34,214 nt of DNA from Spirosoma panaciterrae DSM 21099 (GCF_000374025.1 NZ_KB893210.1:1860-36073), one strand, 5' to 3'; shown: positions 7,945-16,715, numbered from the stretch's first letter. Made by a program: numbers and translations. Notes: generated from the letters alone by a model not told the origin.

Positions 7945-8931
7945 CTACCACAGATAATGGACTGGATTTTTGATCCGTTCGTCGTAAATCCGTTTTACGG
8001 CCGCCATCTGTTCCGGTGTTGGGGCAGGGCGGTCCAGAGCCTGTAAATTGGACGTTAAATGGGCTGGTTTAGAGGCTCCTGGAATAATGCAGCTTACTGC
8101 ATCGAAGGTTAAAATCCAGCGTAGCGCATCAGGAGCCAGGTTGGCTTCATGCGGAAAAACAGTCTTTAGTTCACCGACGGCGGCTAAACCCGTTTCATAG
8201 TCTACTCCGGAAAATGTTTCCCCTTTATCAAATGCGGCCCCGTCCCGATTGAATGTGCGGTGATCGGTAGGCGAAAAGGATGTGCTGGTACTGTACGTTC
8301 CCGTCAACAGGCCACTGGCAAGCGGCACCCGAACAATGATACCTATGTTTCGGCGGCTGGCTTCCTGAAAAAACAGTTCGGCCGGGCGTTGGCGAAACAT
8401 ATTGAAAATAATCTGGACGGTGGTTACGTTCGGAAACTCAATCGCTTTAAGCCCTTCCTCTACCTTTTCGACACTTACGCCCAAATGCTGAATTTTGCCT
8501 TCGTCTTTGAGCCGATCGAACAACTCGAAAATTTCCGGACGGTAGTAGACTTCGGTTGGCGGACAATGCAACTGAATCAGGTCGAGGGTTTCGAGTCCCA
8601 TATTCCGCAGGCTGTCTTCAACAAACTGGCGTAGGGCCTTGGGCTGGTAAGCCTCGTTGGTATGCGGTTGCAGTCGTCGTCCACATTTGGTAGCGACATA
8701 GATTCGCTCCGACCGTGAACGTATCAATCGGCCTACGGCTTTTTCACTTTCGCCATCGCCATACACATCGGCCGTGTCGATAAAATTGATTCCAGCGTCG
8801 ACGGCTGCATTCAGAATCTGGTCGGCGTTGGCGTGATTAAACGGATCGCCCCATTTACCACCTACCTGCCAGGTGCCCAGACTGATTTCAGAAATACGAT
8901 AATCGGTTTTTCCTAGTTTTCGATAATTCAT
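7945..8931 (-). CDS. Aldo/keto reductase
   Basis: 328 residues from the ATG at 8931; a TTG seven codons further upstream is less likely because the fold begins MNYRKLGKTDYRISEISLGTWQVGG. The catalytic tetrad is visible: Asp52 and Tyr57 in IDTADVYG, Lys82 in ATKCG, His122 in LIQLHCP. The NADP-binding tail IIPGASKPAHL is present near residue 280. The family reduces aldehydes and ketones with NADPH, or oxidises sugars in reverse, in the cytoplasm. It lies 74 bases downstream of the Ldh-family dehydrogenase on the same strand, so an operon of two oxidoreductases acting on sugars or hydroxy acids is likely. The substrate is not determined. Confidence 0.95.
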   Translation of the reverse strand: MNYRKLGKTDYRISEISLGTWQVGGKWGDPFNHANADQILNAAVDAGINFIDTADVYGDGESEKAVGRLIRSRSERIYVATKCGRRLQPHTNEAYQPKALRQFVEDSLRNMGLETLDLIQLHCPPTEVYYRPEIFELFDRLKDEGKIQHLGVSVEKVEEGLKAIEFPNVTTVQIIFNMFRQRPAELFFQEASRRNIGIIVRVPLASGLLTGTYSTSTSFSPTDHRTFNRDGAAFDKGETFSGVDYETGLAAVGELKTVFPHEANLAPDALRWILTFDAVSCIIPGASKPAHLTSNLQALDRPAPTPEQMAAVKRIYDERIKNPVHYLW

Positions 8932-9005
8932 AATAACGCGGTATTGCGGCAATCCGACATTCTGTCGGATTGGTTAAAATACTAGCTGTGCAGACATCCT
9001 GTTCG

Positions 9006-10073
9006 TTACAATTTCACGCCAAATCGCTCACCGATTTCTTCCAGGCTTTTAAGAACAGGTTCCAGCACAGGAATTCCTGTAGCCAGCCGTTCGGCTTCCA
9101 TCAATCGCTCGGGATCACCGGGAATCAGTACCTGTTGCCCTTCAACGGCTTTCGCCTGCCGGAAGCGTTGAATCCAGGTATCCATATGGGCTTTAAATTC
9201 ATCGGCTGGCCGAAACGCATCGATCCGCATAGCACCGAAGAAGTGGCCCGTTCCCATGCCAACACCTTCGTTGGCCTGCATAAAGCCTGCCGTAGCAAAA
9301 GGGGGTACCCAGGGACCATAATTAGCGCCCGACAGGACCCCCGAAAAAATATCGACAACAGCGCCCAGGCCATACCCTTTGTGTGAGCCATGTTCGCGAT
9401 CGGTACCGAGCGGCAGTAAAGCCCCTCCATTGCGGATGGCATTGGCATCGGTAGTGGGTTGACCTTCGGCGTTTTGCGCCCAGCCTACAGGAATGTCCTG
9501 GCCTTTGCGCTGCAAAATTTCGAGCTTTCCATAGGCAACGGCGGTAGAGGCAAAATCGGCCAGAAACGTCGGTTCGGTAGCTGCCGGAATCGCTACCGCA
9601 ATGGGGTTTGTTCCCAGGAGTTTATCCAGCGAAAACGTTGGGGCTACCAGCGGAGCCGCGTGGGTCATAGCCTGCCCGATCATGTCGTGTTCGGTTGCCA
9701 AGAGGGCATGATAACCGGCTATGCCGAAGTGATTGGAATTGCGTACGGCTACCCAGCCCGTGCCTGCTGTGCGGGCTTTTTCGATGGCAACCTGCATGGC
9801 CCAGGGGCCAACGACAAGGCCAAGCCCCCGGTCGCCATCGACGACGGCGGTTGAGGGACTTTCGTGAACAATATGGATATGCGGTTTTGGGTTGATACGC
9901 CCATGATCGTATAGACGTACGTAACCCGGCAAACGAGCCACACCGTGTGAATCGACACCCCGTAAATCGGCGCTAACCAGTACGTCGGCGGCTAATCGGG
10001 CGTCGGTTTCAGAACAGCCAATGGCAATGAAAACTTGTTCGGTAAATGTTCGGAGTTGAGGGGCAGTAATCAT
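9006..10073 (-). CDS. Ldh family oxidoreductase (malate/L-lactate dehydrogenase type 2)
   Basis: 355 residues. DLRGVDSHGVARLPGY near 37-51 carries the catalytic His43 and Arg47; VAVRNSNHFGIAGYHA near 108-123 holds the second conserved His115. LGTNPIAVAIPA and a C-terminal GPWVPPFATAGFMQANEGVGMGTGHFF segment also fit. The family oxidises 2-hydroxy acids (malate, lactate, ureidoglycolate, sugar acids) with NAD(P) and is unrelated to classical LDH. The start at 10073 follows a possible promoter whose -7 box ends only five bases before the ATG, so the message may be leaderless. Transcription likely runs on into the aldo/keto reductase. Confidence 0.95.
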   Translation of the reverse strand: MITAPQLRTFTEQVFIAIGCSETDARLAADVLVSADLRGVDSHGVARLPGYVRLYDHGRINPKPHIHIVHESPSTAVVDGDRGLGLVVGPWAMQVAIEKARTAGTGWVAVRNSNHFGIAGYHALLATEHDMIGQAMTHAAPLVAPTFSLDKLLGTNPIAVAIPAATEPTFLADFASTAVAYGKLEILQRKGQDIPVGWAQNAEGQPTTDANAIRNGGALLPLGTDREHGSHKGYGLGAVVDIFSGVLSGANYGPWVPPFATAGFMQANEGVGMGTGHFFGAMRIDAFRPADEFKAHMDTWIQRFRQAKAVEGQQVLIPGDPERLMEAERLATGIPVLEPVLKSLEEIGERFGVKL

Positions 10074-10078
10074 GGCCG

Positions 10079-10108
10079 CAAAGTTGAGGAAAAGTCAGGA
10101 GTAGTCAA
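10079..10108 (-). promoter_or_regulatory. Possible promoter of the Ldh gene, close to the ATG
   Basis: Minus-strand TTG (10106-10108), 19 bases, then CAACTTTG (10079-10086), one base off TAnnTTTG. Five bases separate it from the start codon, so transcription would begin at or within a few bases of the ATG. Confidence 0.4.
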
Positions 10109-10321
10109 GGGCGGTTCGAAACGGGGTCAATTGGTTTGTATCAAAACAACCTGGCAACTCTTAACTAAATTGACTAACATTTAAACGGTTGGTCGGTCTG
10201 TTGACTCCTATAAGATCGAAAGGGCAGACCTGATCATTGGGCCCTCTTAACTACTTTTTAAGAAACAAAACCAGTAGTTTGCGCTTTATTACGAAACCAC
10301 CTGATTTGTTTAACTACAACT

Positions 10322-10897
10322 ATGCGTTCACGCGTTTACCTGACTCTGGTTTTGGGTATGTTCATATCGATGGCTTATGCTCAGCCACAGGACACCCTTA
10401 CCACTGAACAACTCTTGCAGCGAAGAGGCACTTCGTATTCGGCCCTGATTCGCCCTTCGCGCTACCTGGCGTTCGATGTAAATCATGCGGTCGGTGGATT
10501 TCGACGCTATCGCTATTTTATTGGTGATGAGCTGCATTTTAAGGCCAGAGGGGAAAAGTATCGGGAAGAACTGTACGATGTTACCGATAGCACGTTCAGC
10601 ATTCTGATGGCCAATGAAGTGATGAATCGGGATGAACCTGTCACGTTTCGGCTTGATGAAGTACAGGCTATTCTGTTGCATCGCCGGATTCCGTTCATAA
10701 CGGCTGCGGGTACTCTGTTTCCGATTGCCGGGGGCGTTTATTTGCTGGCTGATGTCGTGAATAACCGAGGCTTTTACAGCAATACCCTGCCTGTAGTGGG
10801 CTCGCTGGTGTTGAGTGGGGTATTATTTCACCTGATCAGTAATCCGCACATACGGGTCAACAAAAATCATCGGCTAAAAGTATTGCGGACGTATTGA
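10322..10897 (+). CDS. Exported membrane protein, unknown function
   Basis: 191 residues. MRSRVYLTLVLGMFISMAYAQ is a signal peptide with cleavage before QPQD. The middle is basic and aromatic (IRPSRYLAFDVNHAVGGFRRYRYFIGDELHFKARGEKYREELYDVTDSTFSIL), and two hydrophobic segments near 133-152 and 160-175 could span the inner membrane. A strand with T-ST-FSI---EV--RD-V--RLDEVQAI is typical of Bacteroidota exported proteins that sense or handle surface material, but I cannot name a family. It is divergent from the Ldh gene across about 250 bases and is separated from the next enzyme by that gene's own promoter. Confidence 0.82.
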   Translation: MRSRVYLTLVLGMFISMAYAQPQDTLTTEQLLQRRGTSYSALIRPSRYLAFDVNHAVGGFRRYRYFIGDELHFKARGEKYREELYDVTDSTFSILMANEVMNRDEPVTFRLDEVQAILLHRRIPFITAAGTLFPIAGGVYLLADVVNNRGFYSNTLPVVGSLVLSGVLFHLISNPHIRVNKNHRLKVLRTY

Positions 10898-10985
10898 GCC
10901 GTGCAGAAGAAAACCGAATCGACATTCATAACCGGGTAGATGTAAAACGTCCTACTACGTGTCTTTTTGACACAAACAACGGGCA

Positions 10986-11016
10986 TTTGGTTTTCCAAAA
11001 AGTGCGTTTACATTTG
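10986..11016 (+). promoter_or_regulatory. Bacteroidota-type promoter abutting the start codon
   Basis: TTTG (10986-10989), exactly 19 bases, then TACATTTG (11009-11016), a perfect TAnnTTTG box. The ATG is at 11021, four bases on, so transcription should begin at or beside the ATG. It also shows that an ATG at 10967, upstream of this promoter, is not the real start. Confidence 0.65.
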
Positions 11017-11020
11017 CCCT

Positions 11021-13048
11021 ATGCCGAACTCAATCGCCACTATTCAAGCTCGCTGGGAACAGCAGTACAGGCTGCATACCGACGCCTATGAGTCTGGGCG
11101 TATGTCCTTTATTACGAATCTGTTACCTCAAACGGCCATGCAGTTTTCGGTCTATCAGACCCTCGATATACTGCACAAACGATTGGGAAACGATACCCTA
11201 CGGCGGGCGTTAAATCCCAACGAAACCATTGACAGTCCTGCCCGAGCCAGTGCCGATGGTTCATGGCTTAAACGGAGCAACATGGTTGGGGTCAATGTGC
11301 GCACCATTGGCTCGTTCTGGAAGCTAATCAATTACACCCTGACGCTGTCTGTCAGCCACGATAGTATTCATTTGTTGCCGATCTGGGAACCTGGTGTAGT
11401 GGGTAGTCTTTATGGCATGGTAAGCTGGGAAATCAACCCGGAATTTTTCGATGTCGAACTGGCCCGGCTGGTTCCCGCACTCGATTCGGTCGAAAAACAG
11501 CTTAAGGTCGTTGTCAATCTGCTTCATGCCATGGGCCGTACGGTAGGGATGGATGTGATTCCACATACCGACCGATTTTCGGAGATGGTGCTGGCCTGCC
11601 CGAGCCTGTTTGAGTGGGTACAGCGCGATGTAAAAGGGGGGCATCCCGATACGCTTGCCGACCATTCGGGGTTTATCCATCGTTGTGTAGAAGAATCGAT
11701 CTGGCAGTTTCTGAAGTTTCATGGTTCTGCCGATGGCTCTCCGCTGGCGTTTGCCAAAGATGCCTTTTTCTCGACCGATCTGGCCATTCTTCTGGACGCC
11801 CAACGATTACGAATGCTGTTTGGGTATCCGCACGATTACGGTGGGCGACTTCGGCGCCGACTGGCCCTGATTAAGCATCTGGTTGCGCAGGGCTATGAAA
11901 CGCTGCCCATGACCATGGCCCCGCCTTATCGGGGCATCCATATTGACCCAAACGATTATGTGATCGACGATTTCGGGCAAACCTGGTACCAGTATGCCTT
12001 CGATAAACCCGAAGCGATGTCGCGCGTGTTTGGACCGTTGGCCCGGTATCGGTTTTATGAGTCAAAAGATAACAACCAGCATTGGGAACTGGACTTTGAT
12101 CAGCCGAACAAACCGGCCTGGGATTACATTTGCCGGAAAGTATACGATTGCCAGCGGACGTACAATTTTGATTTCATGCGGGGCGATATGGCCCATGTGC
12201 AGATGCGCCCTACGGGGGTTCCGGCCGAAGTGGATGCCTATTACGACCCACTCCGAGCCATCAAAAAGTATGTGCAGGCAAAGGGGGTGCCTTATTACGG
12301 ATTCTTTGCCGAAACCTTTCTGGCCCCGCCCGACACGATGGGCTATGGCAACGAACTCGACCATCTGGAAGCCATCGAAGCCGATTCGACCCTGGGCGAT
12401 CTGCAGTCGATGGTGGTGGGATCAGAAGAATTTAAGGGCAAATTTTCAGCCTATTATACCTACCTGAAAACCCGTCGATTCGCTCCCAATTTTACCGTCA
12501 TAACGGCCGATAAAGACGACCCACGTTTCGATGAATTTTACCGGACCGGCAATCTGTTTCGCTACTTTACGGCCCTGTTTCTGACCGATATGCCGAGTTA
12601 TGTAGGGCTGGGTTTTGAAGTACGAAATCGGCATGAGCAACGGGGGGCGAATGAAGAATACAGCAAGCTGTATGTTTTTCAGATTGGCGACGACCGACAA
12701 ACCGACAAGGTGACGCATGCACCATTCCAATGGGGGCAAAATGTTGACCAATTCGAGGCCATTTTACGGATACGCGACTTTGCCGAACGTATATGGCCAG
12801 AGATTGTTGGGAAACAGACCGAATGGCTGGTAGCGCCTGGCGAATCTGACTATATTGCCTGGAAGCCTACCGGGCCGATTGGTGAAGCTACCGCGTCGGA
12901 CGTATCCACGCCGGACGTGGATACGTCGGGATATGTTTTCGCTGCTTCTATGAAGGGCCCTTTGCCTGACGATATACCTGGGCTGCCTGAAGGTGAAGTG
13001 GTTTTTGAGGAAGAAGGCTGTCGGGTCTGGCGAATGACAGACGTTTGA
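11021..13048 (+). CDS. Divergent alpha-amylase superfamily (GH13-like) protein
   Basis: 675 residues from the ATG at 11021. The four conserved barrel regions can be traced: DVIPH at 178-182 (region I); FDFMRGDMAH at 383-392, with Arg387 and candidate nucleophile Asp389 (region II); YYGFFAET at 425-432, with candidate acid/base Glu431 (region III); and FTVITADKDDPRFDEF at 491-506 in place of the usual HD (region IV). The spacing fits a GH13 TIM barrel, but the motifs are worn, so identification is moderate. There is no signal peptide, so it acts in the cytoplasm, perhaps on glycogen-like glucans or a small glucoside. The C-terminal 50 residues are extra. A 12-bp inverted repeat lies within the coding part at 12899-12927. 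The promoter suggests a leaderless message. Confidence 0.75.
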   Translation: MPNSIATIQARWEQQYRLHTDAYESGRMSFITNLLPQTAMQFSVYQTLDILHKRLGNDTLRRALNPNETIDSPARASADGSWLKRSNMVGVNVRTIGSFWKLINYTLTLSVSHDSIHLLPIWEPGVVGSLYGMVSWEINPEFFDVELARLVPALDSVEKQLKVVVNLLHAMGRTVGMDVIPHTDRFSEMVLACPSLFEWVQRDVKGGHPDTLADHSGFIHRCVEESIWQFLKFHGSADGSPLAFAKDAFFSTDLAILLDAQRLRMLFGYPHDYGGRLRRRLALIKHLVAQGYETLPMTMAPPYRGIHIDPNDYVIDDFGQTWYQYAFDKPEAMSRVFGPLARYRFYESKDNNQHWELDFDQPNKPAWDYICRKVYDCQRTYNFDFMRGDMAHVQMRPTGVPAEVDAYYDPLRAIKKYVQAKGVPYYGFFAETFLAPPDTMGYGNELDHLEAIEADSTLGDLQSMVVGSEEFKGKFSAYYTYLKTRRFAPNFTVITADKDDPRFDEFYRTGNLFRYFTALFLTDMPSYVGLGFEVRNRHEQRGANEEYSKLYVFQIGDDRQTDKVTHAPFQWGQNVDQFEAILRIRDFAERIWPEIVGKQTEWLVAPGESDYIAWKPTGPIGEATASDVSTPDVDTSGYVFAASMKGPLPDDIPGLPEGEVVFEEEGCRVWRMTDV

Positions 13049-13217
13049 TTTATCCACCCATCACGGGTAAATTGCTGAATGTTGTGCTGCTGCTTCGCAA
13101 TGACAAAAACTACACGGGTTAGCGTTCAAGTTCAGGAAGTTTAAACAACTTCATAAAATTGGACAGCCTGTCAAATGATCTGAAAAAAGTGTTTCGGTAC
13201 TATCTTCCGTTTGTACA

Positions 13218-13724
13218 GTGAATTTTCAACTATCATCGACCGCCAGCAATGGCAGCTTCGACCTCATCGACGGTCAGGAAGCAATGGTTACGCATTTTCA
13301 ATACGAAAACTGGTTTTCCAGTTCAGGCACCGCCAGCTTTAAACAGGATCAGATTACGATTAAGTCGCGAAATTTCTGGCACTCGGCGTTCGATGTGCTG
13401 GTCAATGAGGTTGATAAAGGCGACATCGCCTTTAACTGGCAGGGGCATATCCTGATTCGTTTGGAAGAAAAATCGGGTATTACGAAAAACTATCGGCTAA
13501 AAAGTAAAGGATTCTGGGACTTTCGGTTTGTGCTTGAAGATGAACAGCATACGGAACTGCTACAACTGATTCCCAAGTTTCGGTGGAACAAACTGGCTTA
13601 TAATTATGGCGTTGACTTTGCCGAAACCTTTAAGCCGACTACAAACACCGACTTGATCACACTTCTGTTAGCCTGTGGGTATGGTGCCAATCTGTACATG
13701 ACCATGATGGCGGCCGCAACTTAA
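13218..13724 (+). CDS. Unknown protein, beta-rich with hydrophobic C-terminus
   Basis: 168 residues beginning at GTG (13218); the next in-frame ATG is 22 codons inside and would remove the first strands. The sequence is strand-rich with many aromatics (FQYENWFSSSGTASFKQDQITIKSRNFWHSAFDVLVNEVDKGDIAFNW). A hydrophobic tail LITLLLACGYGANLYMTMMAAA could be one membrane segment. A phospholipid-scramblase/tubby-like fold (LURP-one type) is possible from the pattern of short strands, but I cannot confirm it. Its stop is 30 bases before the radical SAM ATG, so the two are probably translated from one message. Confidence 0.75.
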   Translation: MNFQLSSTASNGSFDLIDGQEAMVTHFQYENWFSSSGTASFKQDQITIKSRNFWHSAFDVLVNEVDKGDIAFNWQGHILIRLEEKSGITKNYRLKSKGFWDFRFVLEDEQHTELLQLIPKFRWNKLAYNYGVDFAETFKPTTNTDLITLLLACGYGANLYMTMMAAAT

Positions 13725-13754
13725 TTGTTGGCCGGTGAGTTGTACCTTTACTAC

Positions 13755-14777
13755 ATGAATCGCAACCTGACCGACGGCTTTAATTTTGCTTCCAAGCTTA
13801 CGCCCAAACGCGTGGCGAATGCGCTTAAGGTGCTGTCGAGTTATCATATCGCCAGGAAAACGGGCAAGCCAGTTCAGCGGGGCTTACCCATGTCGGTATC
13901 TTTTGAACCGACTACGTCCTGTAATCTGCGCTGCCCCGAATGCCCCAGTGGACTGCGTTCATTCACCCGTCCGACGGGTATGCTGGGCGAAGATCTCTAC
14001 AAACGGACCATCGACGAACTGCACGAAACTCTGCTTTACCTGATCTTCTACTTCCAGGGCGAGCCCTACCTACACCCGCAGTTTCTGGATCTGGTTCGGT
14101 ATGCCACCGAGCGAAATATCTATACCGCCACCAGCACCAACGCTCATTACCTGACCGATGCCAATGCGCGTAAAACTGTAGAGTCGGGACTGGATCGGCT
14201 GATCATTTCCATTGATGGTACTACGCAGGAAGTATATCAGCAATACCGGGTTGGAGGGAAGCTGGAAAAAGTGCTGGAAGGTACAAAGAACATCCTGCGG
14301 TGGAAGAAAGAGCTGAAATCACGCACACCACACGTAGTGTTTCAGTTTCTGGTGGTAAAGCCCAACGAACACCAGATTGCCGAAGTTAAAAAGCTAGCCC
14401 GCGAACTGGGCGTAGATGAGGTCGGCCTGAAAACGGCTCAGATATACGACTACGAGCAAGGCTCCGACCTAATCCCGACGCTGGATCAATACAGTCGGTA
14501 TGCCCAACAAACCGATGGTACGTATCGCATCAAAAATGGGTTTGGTGATCACTGCTGGAAGATGTGGCATTCCTGCGTGATTACCTGGGATGGGCTCGTT
14601 GTCCCTTGTTGCTTCGATAAGGACGCTCATCATCGGCTTGGTGACCTGCAAGCCCAATCGTTCACCGACCTCTGGCAAGGCCCAGCCTATCAGGATTTTC
14701 GCCAGACGTTACTCCGTTCCCGTTCCGAAATCGACATGTGCCGAAACTGCACCGAAGGCACAAAAGTGTGGGCGTAA
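13755..14777 (+). CDS. Radical SAM/SPASM domain protein
   Basis: 340 residues from the ATG at 13755; a TTG directly after the previous stop would add ten residues of no recognisable fold. CNLRCPEC holds Cys56, Cys60 and Cys63, the CX3CX2C ligands of the [4Fe-4S] cluster that cleaves S-adenosylmethionine. FQGEPYLHP and a later IDGTTQEVYQQYR are typical barrel segments. The C-terminal SPASM region carries CWKMWHSC, VPCCFDKD and MCRNC for auxiliary clusters. Such enzymes modify peptides, anchor sulfatase residues or act on small molecules. The substrate is not shown; no short precursor peptide is obvious nearby, though the upstream 168-residue protein is a natural partner candidate. Confidence 0.95.
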   Translation: MNRNLTDGFNFASKLTPKRVANALKVLSSYHIARKTGKPVQRGLPMSVSFEPTTSCNLRCPECPSGLRSFTRPTGMLGEDLYKRTIDELHETLLYLIFYFQGEPYLHPQFLDLVRYATERNIYTATSTNAHYLTDANARKTVESGLDRLIISIDGTTQEVYQQYRVGGKLEKVLEGTKNILRWKKELKSRTPHVVFQFLVVKPNEHQIAEVKKLARELGVDEVGLKTAQIYDYEQGSDLIPTLDQYSRYAQQTDGTYRIKNGFGDHCWKMWHSCVITWDGLVVPCCFDKDAHHRLGDLQAQSFTDLWQGPAYQDFRQTLLRSRSEIDMCRNCTEGTKVWA

Positions 14778-14781
14778 ATTG

Positions 14782-14855
14782 AAGAGCGAAAGAGTGAATG
14801 AGTGAAAGAGCGAATTATCTGCCGGATGGCTTCGCTCTTTCACTCTTTCGCTCTT
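14782..14855. terminator. Large hairpin between convergent genes, built from repeated GAAAGAGCGAA units
   Basis: The right arm 14831-14855 pairs with two alternative registers in the left arm 14782-14814, because the left arm holds two overlapping copies of the motif around AAGAGCGAAAGAGTGA. It lies between the radical SAM stop and the deacetylase stop and can end both transcripts. Confidence 0.75.
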
Positions 14856-15697
14856 TATCTAAGATCCTTATAGCTGATCAATTGAATGCCTTTGGCTTTG
14901 ATCAGGGCTTTTACGCGCGGGCTGGTCCAGGTGTCGGTTACGCCCTGACGGTCGATGGCTACCTGCTCGTACCCGATGTGGTGAATGGCACGTACTTCGG
15001 GTGTGTCGAGACCTGGGTGATCGACAAACAGATAGGTTTTGCCCGCTTCCAGACTTTCGAGCATTTTGCTAAAGCTGTCGATTTTCTCCTGCGAAGTGGC
15101 GTGTGGCCCAATGTATCCCACATTCTGAACGCCAAAATCTTTGGGAACGATATTGATCTTATACTCTTTGGCCAGTTTCTGGGTTAATGCACTTACTTCT
15201 GCGCTCATATCTGAACAGCCCATATGACTGGAAAAATGACTGATTCGGGGGATTTTCTTTAGCGCTAATTCGATCTGGGCACGAAACTCTTTTTCGATGT
15301 CGGCCAACTGCCAGTCGTTTTCGACAATCGAGCGTTTGGGGTAGTTTTTATTGGGGCGGACCATCGGATAGAAATACCCATCGGCATCGCGCAGACTTGG
15401 GCAATCCGAAACGGGTCGCCATTTGACGTTATCCCACTCGCTGGTGATGGCCAGATGAATGCCTACATCGACCGTTGGATTTTCGGCTAAAAGCTTAACG
15501 GCTTCCGGGAACCAGGGCGACGGAACAATAACCTCAATCGACGTTTCGATACCTTCGGTAAAGCACTTAATCAAGGCTTCGTTGCCTGCGTGCGAATAGC
15601 CCATGTCGTCGCCCCGAACGATGAGTCGGGGCGGAGCTGTTTGAGCAAAAGCCGCCTGGAGCAACAGGGCGAAAAAGCTGAAATAGAGCAGTTTCAT
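14855..15697 (-). CDS. Exported ChbG/HpnK (YdjC-like) deacetylase
   Basis: 280 residues. MKLLYFSFFALLLQAAFA is a signal peptide, so the enzyme is periplasmic or surface-exposed, unlike cytoplasmic ChbG of E. coli. LIVRGDDMGYSHAGNEA near 25-41 supplies Asp30 and Asp31, and VGIHLAITSEW near 78-88 supplies His81. ISHFSSHMG near 152-160 supplies His154 and His158 as further metal ligands. The family removes acetyl groups from N-acetylated sugars such as chitooligosaccharides; the substrate here is unknown. It is the last gene of a probable minus-strand unit after rsmH, 74 bases downstream, though function gives no reason for pairing with rsmH. A large hairpin follows the stop. Confidence 0.92.
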   Translation of the reverse strand: MKLLYFSFFALLLQAAFAQTAPPRLIVRGDDMGYSHAGNEALIKCFTEGIETSIEVIVPSPWFPEAVKLLAENPTVDVGIHLAITSEWDNVKWRPVSDCPSLRDADGYFYPMVRPNKNYPKRSIVENDWQLADIEKEFRAQIELALKKIPRISHFSSHMGCSDMSAEVSALTQKLAKEYKINIVPKDFGVQNVGYIGPHATSQEKIDSFSKMLESLEAGKTYLFVDHPGLDTPEVRAIHHIGYEQVAIDRQGVTDTWTSPRVKALIKAKGIQLISYKDLR

Positions 15698-15771
15698 AGC
15701 TAGATAAGGGTAAGGTCGTACATGAGTAAGCGTTGCAGAAGTGCAGCCCGAATTATAAAGCAGACTACCCG

Positions 15772-16677
15772 TTAAATCTTTTCCGCAATGCGCAGTTTGG
15801 CGCTGCGTGCCCGTGGATTACGAGCAATTTCGTCGGGTGTGGCTTCGATAGGCTTACGGGTAACGGACCGCAATGGCTTGATTTCATTCCCAAATAGATC
15901 TTTCTCTACCTCTCCCTGAAACTTACCCTTATTGATGAAATTCTTCACCAGCCGATCTTCCAGCGAATGATACGACATGACCACTAGCCGCCCACCCGGT
16001 TTCAAAATCTCCGGTACCTGTTCCAGAAACTCCTCCAGCACCTGTAGCTCTTCGTTTACCTCGATGCGTAATGCCTGAAAAACCTGTGCAAAATACTTAT
16101 TCTCTTTTCCGCGTGGGGCAAGCCGTTGCAAAGCGGCTTTCAGGTCATTGACCGTTTTCAAGGGTCGATTTGAGCGGGCCGATACGAGGGTATTGGCCGC
16201 CGTACGGGCATTGGTAATCTCACCATACATACCCAGAATGCGATGTAGATCTGCTTCTGAGTACTCATTCACGACCTCACGGGCCGTGCGTTCGGCATGC
16301 TGGTTCATCCGCATATCGAGATCGGCATCAAAACGGGTCGAAAACCCCCGTTCGGGCGTGTCGATCTGGTGCGATGAGATACCCAGATCGGCCAGAATCC
16401 CATCGACCTGCTCGGACTTGTAAAGCCGCAAATACCGTTTGATATTACGGAAGTTAGCCGCTACAAACGTTAGACGTGAATCGTTCAGCGCCTGGGCATT
16501 GGCACGGGCATCTGCATCCTGGTCAAACCCAAACAGGCGCCCCCCTTCGAGTTGCTGTAAAATGGCACGGCTGTGTCCACCGCCACCAAACGTCACGTCG
16601 ACATAGGTGCCGCCAGGTTGTAAATTCAGCCCATCGATGCAGGCTTGTAATAAAACAGGTTCGTGGTAATTTGTCAT
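15772..16677 (-). CDS. rsmH: 16S rRNA (cytosine(1402)-N(4))-methyltransferase RsmH
   Basis: 301 residues. The start MTNYHEPVLLQACIDGL and YVDVTFGGGGHSRAIL near 25-40 (SAM-binding glycine loop) are diagnostic, as are FDQDADA, GILADLGISSHQID, ERGFSTRFDADLDMRMN and the tail VMSYHSLEDRLVKNF. It methylates the N4 of C1402 in the ribosomal P site. It is usually second in the division and cell-wall cluster after mraZ and before ftsL and a penicillin-binding protein. None of these are beside it: an unknown exported protein precedes it by 39 bases and a deacetylase follows. A small stem (CCCTG/CAGGG, 16685-16700) precedes the ATG. Confidence 0.97.
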   Translation of the reverse strand: MTNYHEPVLLQACIDGLNLQPGGTYVDVTFGGGGHSRAILQQLEGGRLFGFDQDADARANAQALNDSRLTFVAANFRNIKRYLRLYKSEQVDGILADLGISSHQIDTPERGFSTRFDADLDMRMNQHAERTAREVVNEYSEADLHRILGMYGEITNARTAANTLVSARSNRPLKTVNDLKAALQRLAPRGKENKYFAQVFQALRIEVNEELQVLEEFLEQVPEILKPGGRLVVMSYHSLEDRLVKNFINKGKFQGEVEKDLFGNEIKPLRSVTRKPIEATPDEIARNPRARSAKLRIAEKI

Positions 16678-16715
16678 TTATAATCCCTGTTTGATCAGGG
16701 CTACTAATGTTTCGA

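Noticed and set aside
10967..11020. Upstream ATG for the GH13-like gene
   Set aside because: It precedes a perfect promoter whose transcription would start at 11021, and the extra 18 residues are not domain-like.
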